The notes beneath the pieces are model-generated. The model made no database searches and was not told the DNA's origin. It was given only the letters and a program-made list of their open reading frames with translations. Shown here piece after piece: positions 58,488-64,000 of a stretch of DNA of 64,000 bases (position 1 is its first letter; each line of letters opens with the position of its first letter). Origin of the DNA: Dipylidium caninum (taxonomy: Eukaryota; Platyhelminthes; Cestoda; Cyclophyllidea; Dipylidiidae); assembly GCA_017562135.1 (NCBI GenBank), contig QEYB01001355.1, positions 124,001-188,000 of the forward strand. The letters are read 5' to 3'. Made by a program: the position numbers and the translations under genes.

Positions 58488-61400
58488 CGCGCCGCTCCAT
58501 TGTTCCACAATGGAAGGTTCCCACTTGCGGTGCATTCTAGTCTGTGTTAAATCGAAAACACCCCCGTAACAGTGAAGAGAAAACTCACTGCATACTTTTT
58601 CGTGGCCCCTTGAGCATGTAACATGAATGCAATACGATTAGGGTCCAAACCACTCAAAAACGCCTCCACGAGCAAAGGTCATTCTTGTGTTAGCTCTTCA
58701 CCATTGTATGGTCCACAGCTCCTTGCCTTCTCCCACTTACCTTCGAAACTTCCTACCCAGTCGAAGTCAGTGACGAAGTAAAATTGCATTAAAAATGATG
58801 GGAATAAATTCTCTGCAGCTTTGGACTTTTGGCATAGGGGGAGCTCAGAAAGACAATCCTTCACCCTCCTCTCAATGACATCACAGAATAACAGAGTGAA
58901 TCGTCATTTGCTAACACCTGATTGGATGAGGAGAGCCTTATCGCCTTATTATTGGTTGCTTGTCCGCCAATCGGAATCTACCCTCCGATTCCGATTGGAC
59001 GGCAATCGGCCACATTTTAAAGTGGCCTTTGGTGAATTAATGGGCCTTGTCGGAACTCCATGATTTGTAGGGAACAGACGAGAAAGGGGCGCAGACCGAC
59101 TCTTTGTGTCTCGGCCGGCGATTTCCAATCGCACTGACAAAATACACGCATACCACAGACTGCACAGGAGCACGTGCCACGGTCACGTGAGACCTAAGCA
59201 GCTCGAGCATCGCAACCCGCTTTCCCTCGTCCTCAACCTGGGCGGAATGAGGTGTGAACGAAACAACTTTATGTGGTGTCTCACCTCCCCCCCCCCCAAA
59301 GGCTTATGTGCTCTTTGAGGAATTAACATATCGTCTTGCCATCTTGTGTTTCCCAAGACTCTTTGTATGCATTCACGAAGGAGACGGACGAAATCCTGTC
59401 GTCCTTGTCATCCCACTTGTTCGCTTCCTCAATGGCACACGACCATTAGTGGGTTGAGCCACTGCCCACCATTGAGGTGTAAAACGCCCAGTAAGAGATT
59501 TGAAGAAGCAAAGGCGCAGCCATTGACGGTAGTCCTTCCTCCTCGAAGCGCCTAATGCGACTCTCTCCAACGCTGGGGATCTGGTGAAAGATGTCTCTAT
59601 TCCCCCGCCCCGTCCCACCCCGCCAGCCCCCTCTTTCTCCCGTCCAACTCCCCCGCCCTGGCGTGGACTGTCCGTCGGACGAGCCGTCGTTCCCCAACGG
59701 GCTGGGGGCTTGGGGAGGGGGCGGGCGACGAACCGCCCTCCGCCATTTACTCACATTTGGCCTTTTTTAGTGTTTGAAGCCAGGCGATGACGTGAATTTG
59801 GTCAACCGCCTTGACGGCGAGAAAGTCGATTTCAGTCGACCAGACGCCGCCCGACCCGCTGCGATACCAGCCACGGAGGGAGGCGACGGGGCGGTGGTGA
59901 CAGCACACCGACGGTTTGGCGGATGGGCACTTTATGCGAGAAAAAGTAGGCGTTGGAAGGCGGAAGGGAACTGCGATTCACCCGCATTCGGCTCCATCGC
60001 AGTTACAGCTGATGACCTCCCCGGAAAACCACGAGAGTCCCAACAGACAGAAGCGATGCGGCGGCCCCCCAAACTCGCTCAGCGAAGTGATTGCAGTCGC
60101 CCACTCGCCTATACCGCGGATATTTTGAATTCCATGTCCACGGCGCAGTGCACGAGGCCACGTGGGACGCGGGGCGACGGCGGTGGGCAGTCGCGGAGGT
60201 GTACTTCTCTTCCACGGGAGGGAGGGCGGGCCGCGTGTCACCTCCTTTCGCGTCGCGAGAAGGAAGCGGAGAAAGTGCACTTTGATGGGCGGAGGACCTC
60301 GCCGAGCTGGTCATGTGCTCGTGAAGGCGCACTTCTGGGCTGCCACCGGTCGGCTCCGCGCGCGCCACTGTCCGTCCGCCTCGCCCAACTCATCGGACGC
60401 GAAGTCGCGACTCGCCGCCCGAGGCGATGAGGGATTCTCCGTCCTGGCGCCTGCACGAGGGAGAGGCGGCCCCGGCGGGGCTCGGCTTCTCCCTCCAGCC
60501 CGCGTCCCACACGGTCTAGTCCCTCTGGCTGGGCGCGCTCCTTTGGTTCTCAAAAGGGGCGCCAACAAACGGTTCGATGCTGCAGTGCCTCCCCGACGGC
60601 TCACTTGAGGCTCTGCCGCGACGTCAGGAGGCGACACGGACTCGAAGACGTGCTAATTGGCCCCGAGTCTCGCGAAAGGCGGCGACCCGGGCCGATCACA
60701 TCGAGGCCGCAGGGGTGCTTCTACGTCCCGTCGCCTCGCTCTCTCGATGCCGCCGGCCTGTTGGGCGGACCGTCGTCCCTCGACCGAATCTGCGTCGAGC
60801 GTAGAAGGGAAATCAAAGGGTGGGTAGAAAGCGGGGCGAGGCGGGACGAGGCTGGCGTTTTCGGCGTTGTGATGCTGCACCGTCCAAGGCGCCCTTCTGG
60901 CAACAGAATCACGTGTCACTCGTCCTTGGCGTCCTTACGCCCACCCGACGCCGTCCCTCCCCTACAATTGGGATATCCGCTGCCCGCGAGCAGAGCGCTC
61001 TGCCTGCGGGGAAGGCGAGGCGAAAGCTTGGGCAAAAACTCCCAAATGACACCTCGCTATTGCCAAATTAAGGAGCATTTCAACGACCGGATCAACAAGA
61101 TCATGTGGAGCGAAGTTTGAGACCGTCTCTTAGATTTGACTCGTCTCCTCTTTCTCTTCCTCTTCCTCCTCCTCGGCTCCTCGGCTCCTCGATTCCCGAG
61201 GCCCTGCTTCCTCCTCGCAGCAATGCGTACTGATCTGCGTCTGCAGCTCAAAGGAGGCGTCGTCGCCCCACGTGGATGGTGCCTGACGGGGTCTGGGAGA
61301 GCGCAGCCGTGGGTCGGCGAAGGCGGCGGGTGCGGGGAGATGGGAGAGGCGTCAGGTCGCCGCGTCTCCTCGACCGCCGCCTCCGCGGTGGATCTCGGAT

Positions 61401-62266
61401 GGGCGCAGCGCCCGCTCGGTGGGGAGCTGAGGCCGCGCGAACGAAGGCGGGTGAGGAGACTTGAGCACTGCTTGAAGCGGTCTGTAAAGAGGCACCTTTA
61501 GGGGAGTCGTGGGGAGGCTGGTGCGTGTGTTGGTGGCGTCGGGGCGCGGCGAAAACTGTCTGTGAAGAGGCTACAGAGGCTCCGGCCGCCATTCAATCGA
61601 AGTTCGTTTGATGGGCCTTTGGCATCTCTTGACAAGACCACCTTCGCTCACTTTCTACCTGCGTCGGGGCGAAAGCTGCCCTCCGCCATCCTCTTCCCAA
61701 CTGCGACCTCCACGGGGCTGACGGTGGCCTTTCAACGTTCCGCCCCCTGACGGCTGCTTTTGGCCGGCCTCTGCGCTGGTGACTGGGTTTCTGGCCTCGG
61801 GGGGCGGCGGCAGGCGGCGGCGAAGGCGTTTGCGCGGGGGCGAGTCCGAGGCCGGTCAGAAGGGTCGGCAACTTCAAGTGGCCAGAGTTTCTCGACCGAC
61901 TGCACCCGCTCCGAGGGGACGTTTGAGCGGGTTTAAAGTACTACCCTTAAAAATTCTTGCCATTATGCCTCCAATTTCGGCGCTTAAAGTGGCCAAAGCG
62001 TAACCACCTACGCCTCCTCCACCCCATCGCCTCTCCGGCCCGTCCTGTCCTGTCCTGTCCTGTCCCGTCCCTCCCCGCCCCCTCCCCCCGTGGCCGCATG
62101 CACGCGGGGAGGCAAACGCCCCGAAGGCGCAAATGAGATAGCGGACAAAAGTACAGAAGGCGTGACACACAAAACTGCACGTTCCAACTCTCGAGGGGAG
62201 GCGACGTTGGCGCGAGTCGCTGGCCACCACCAGGGGCTGCTGTGCCGGCTCGGACACCGCGGTCAG
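58488..62266. other. Loop of the inverted repeat
   Basis: About 3.8 kb, mostly GC-rich. Bases 58900-59000 carry several ATTGG/CCAAT motifs. A CTGTC pentamer is tandemly repeated at about 62041-62063. Frames up to about 218 codons exist (for example 59774-60430, +), but none shows a recognisable domain or natural-looking composition. No gene is called. Confidence 0.5.
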
Positions 62267-63167
62267 GCGCTGGGGTGTTGCGTCCTCCGCCCCGCGGATT
62301 GACCTGGCCGCGGAAGGGCGACGGGCTCGCACCAGGGTGGCTGCGAGTGTGGGTGGCTGCAGCTGCGGCTGCGGGTGGCGGCGGGTTGGCGGGAGGAGGC
62401 AGAGGAGGCGGGCGACCAGACAGGACGAATGGAGAGGCGCCACCGGCTGACCGTGGTGAGGTGGGACGAGACGGGAGAGGCGAGGCGAGGCGGGGAATTG
62501 CCACTAAACGCCCAAATCAGCCCACCCGTCTCTCTGACGCGGTTTTTAGCGTCGTGGGCCAACGAAACGCATGCAATCAAAGGGGACGGTGAGACGGAGG
62601 AGAGACGAGGCAGCTCATGCTCCGCCGCCACTGTACCCGCAACCGCCACCAACGCCGCCACCAACACCGCCACCAGCGTCGCAGTGGAGGTGGACTGCGG
62701 AGGGGCGAGCGAGCGAGGCGGCGAGTGCAAGTGAGTCTCACGCGATCGGGGTGGGAATTCGCCCAACTCGCTGTCTCCGGGCGCAGTGGCGACGACGCGC
62801 CTGCGCCTCAAGCCACCGCCAACGCGATATTTGGCCACATCCGCCCGTCTCCCGTCTCCCGCCTCCCGCCTCACTCACACGCTGATTGCCCAACTCCTCC
62901 GCTTCCTCCTCCTCCTCCTCCTCTTTCTTGCTCGTTTCCGCACCCGCCTCGCCCTCCCCTTCCCCCCTCCCCCCTCTTCCCCTCTTCCCCTCCCCCTCGA
63001 TGGCCAAGATTGCGAGGATTTTATGCCCCTCCCTGCCTCTGTCGCCCACTCGTGGGGGCGGTGGCGGCGATAAGGGCCCGTGGGGCACACCATGTCGGCG
63101 TGTCTGTTGAGCGGGTGAGGGAGCTTAGGAGAAAACACCAAATGGCTCCCTCCCCGTAATCTCCTCC
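62267..63167 (-). repeat. Large inverted repeat, right arm (~901 bases)
   Basis: Reverse complement of 57569-58487. It is 18 bases shorter, largely through losses in short homopolymer and dinucleotide runs, and has one fewer GGCGGGA-type heptamer. Confidence 0.9.
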
Positions 63168-63343
63168 ACTGTGTCTACACATGAAGCCCGGACGCGCTGC
63201 GTTTGAGTGGCCCATCCCCTTCGCAGACGGTTTCCCTCCTAGTTCATCCTTTGCTCGGACGCCGACTGCAAGTGCGAGGAAGGCGGCCAGCGATACGCTA
63301 CGGATTTTCTTTCAAAAATGCCTCACAGATGGTAATGCGGAGA

Positions 63344-64000
63344 TTAGTACAAAATACCATGGACTAAGTCACTCGGCTCGCACCGATCGGGAGGGAAGTG
63401 GAAGAGGATGGATGGGAGTCTGACAGATTCCGGGTTGGAAGTACCGTTTTGCAGTGTCTGGAGTATCTTTGGTGTCTCTGAGAGCATCGGCCTCAGGGCG
63501 AGATACTCTCCATCGGGGTGGACAGAGCAGACGAGGTCGACGAGCCCTGCCTCTCCCGTCGGCATCTGCGGCGATGGCGGTGGAAGAAATCGAAAAGCGC
63601 CCCGGATACATTGTCTCCCCGCTCTCGGAGCCCCCTCCCCCTCCTCGTCGTCCGAGACGGATTCTTGCCCGCCTGCACCCTCCGCGTTCGCTTTCCACGT
63701 GCTCACTGACATTGAAAGCAACGGTCCTCCGTGGTCTCGGGGCACCGCCGTCCGTGACGGTGGCGTTGGAGGTGGGGGAGCTGGACGGATTGGGCGGTGA
63801 GCCCGGCGGCGGGCAGGGGGGCGGGTTCGGGGCAGAGAGAGGGTTTTCTCATTCTCGTCCTCGTCCCAGGGGAAGTAGCAGTGTTGCCGAATGTCAATGG
63901 ACTTGCGGCAGATGTGACAGTGGACGAGGCGCAGGCCGCACTCCTCGCAGCTCAGGTGGCCGCATGGCACGAAGACGCACTTTACCGGACGGTCCATGCA
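63344..64000 (-). CDS. RING-finger protein, partial (runs off the window)
   Basis: The frame is open from the window edge to a stop at 63344. It starts within a C3HC4-type RING: VKCVFVPCGHLSCEECGLRL followed by HCHICRKSI. That supplies the last six metal ligands (PC-x-H, C-x2-C, C-x2-C); the first C-x2-C pair must lie upstream beyond base 64000. The VFVPCGH...C-x2-C pattern resembles RINGs of the IAP, MIB and related E3 ubiquitin ligases, but the family cannot be fixed from this piece. After the RING come an acidic patch (DEDENEK) and a Pro/Arg/Ser-rich stretch, then LQTLQNGTSNPESVRLPS near the end. Whether the whole 217-codon tail is coding or an intron intervenes is unclear. An in-frame ATG at 63997 is probably an internal methionine. 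Confidence 0.6.
   Translation of the reverse strand, partial: CMDRPVKCVFVPCGHLSCEECGLRLVHCHICRKSIDIRQHCYFPWDEDENEKTLSLPRTRPPARRRAHRPIRPAPPPPTPPSRTAVPRDHGGPLLSMSVSTWKANAEGAGGQESVSDDEEGEGAPRAGRQCIRGAFRFLPPPSPQMPTGEAGLVDLVCSVHPDGEYLALRPMLSETPKILQTLQNGTSNPESVRLPSILFHFPPDRCEPSDLVHGILY

Noticed and set aside
57617..58510. A 297-codon minus-strand frame in the left inverted-repeat arm and its counterparts at 61874-62504 and 62263-62874
   Set aside because: It is Arg/Pro/Ser/Gly-rich and open in nearly all frames. The two arms differ by indels that shift any frame, so it is not under coding constraint.
59774..60430. A 218-codon plus-strand frame in the inverted-repeat loop
   Set aside because: It is Arg/Ala/Pro-rich, with no recognisable domain. 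Similar-length frames overlap it on both strands.
1..64000. tRNA, rRNA, CRISPR, prophage or bacterial operon signals
   Set aside because: No B-box/acceptor-stem pairing, repeat-spacer array or ribosome-binding-site pattern was seen. The window is eukaryotic.

Overview
This window is nuclear DNA from an animal. Introns are frequent and vary widely in size: about 34, 51, 65 and 178 bases at the short end, 1.5 to 1.8 kb at the long end. They use GT..AG sites, and several families are strictly eukaryotic (kinesin, Mediator, CENP-S, GOSR1, DR1, FITM). The protein style, mixed intron sizes and moderate GC suggest a flatworm, probably a tapeworm. That is an inference; nothing here fixes the species. 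No prokaryotic, viral, CRISPR or rRNA/tRNA features were recognised.

Layout. 0-9.7 kb: a GC-rich block without a recognisable gene, then a five-exon TPRG1L-like gene (+). 9.7-12.1 kb: an intronless kinesin-14-like gene (+). 12.6-16 kb, minus: an ankyrin-repeat plus RMT2/GAMT-type methyltransferase whose fifth exon shows frame breaks. 16-18.5 kb: only weak candidate minus-strand exons. 18.5-21 kb: CENP-S (-) and the Golgi SNARE GOSR1 (+), head to head. 23-26.2 kb: an LCLAT1/AGPAT5-like acyltransferase (-). One copy of a ~375-base direct repeat lies beside this gene and another inside one of its introns. 27.6-29.9 kb: mitochondrial ribosomal protein S12 (-). 30.9-33.4 kb: DR1/NC2-beta (+). 35.4-42.7 kb: a large unrecognised nuclear-type protein (+) with repeated SUMO-interaction-like motifs. 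45.2-46.2 kb: FITM-type lipid-droplet protein (-). 48.9-51.4 kb: Mediator subunit MED26 (+). 51.4-57.5 kb: no gene seen. 57.6-63.2 kb: a large GC-rich inverted repeat with ~0.9-kb arms around a 3.8-kb loop. 63.3-64 kb: a RING-finger protein (-) cut by the window edge.

The genes are housekeeping genes of unrelated pathways and show no operon or pathway clustering. Three themes deserve attention. (1) The unrecognised 35-42.7 kb protein combines a PIP-box-like N-terminus with four SIM-like motifs, three of them in a tail repeat. (2) The inverted-repeat arms differ largely by short homopolymer or dinucleotide indels. (3) Small frame breaks occur in two otherwise well-conserved genes. Points 2 and 3 raise the possibility of sequence or assembly error as well as biology.
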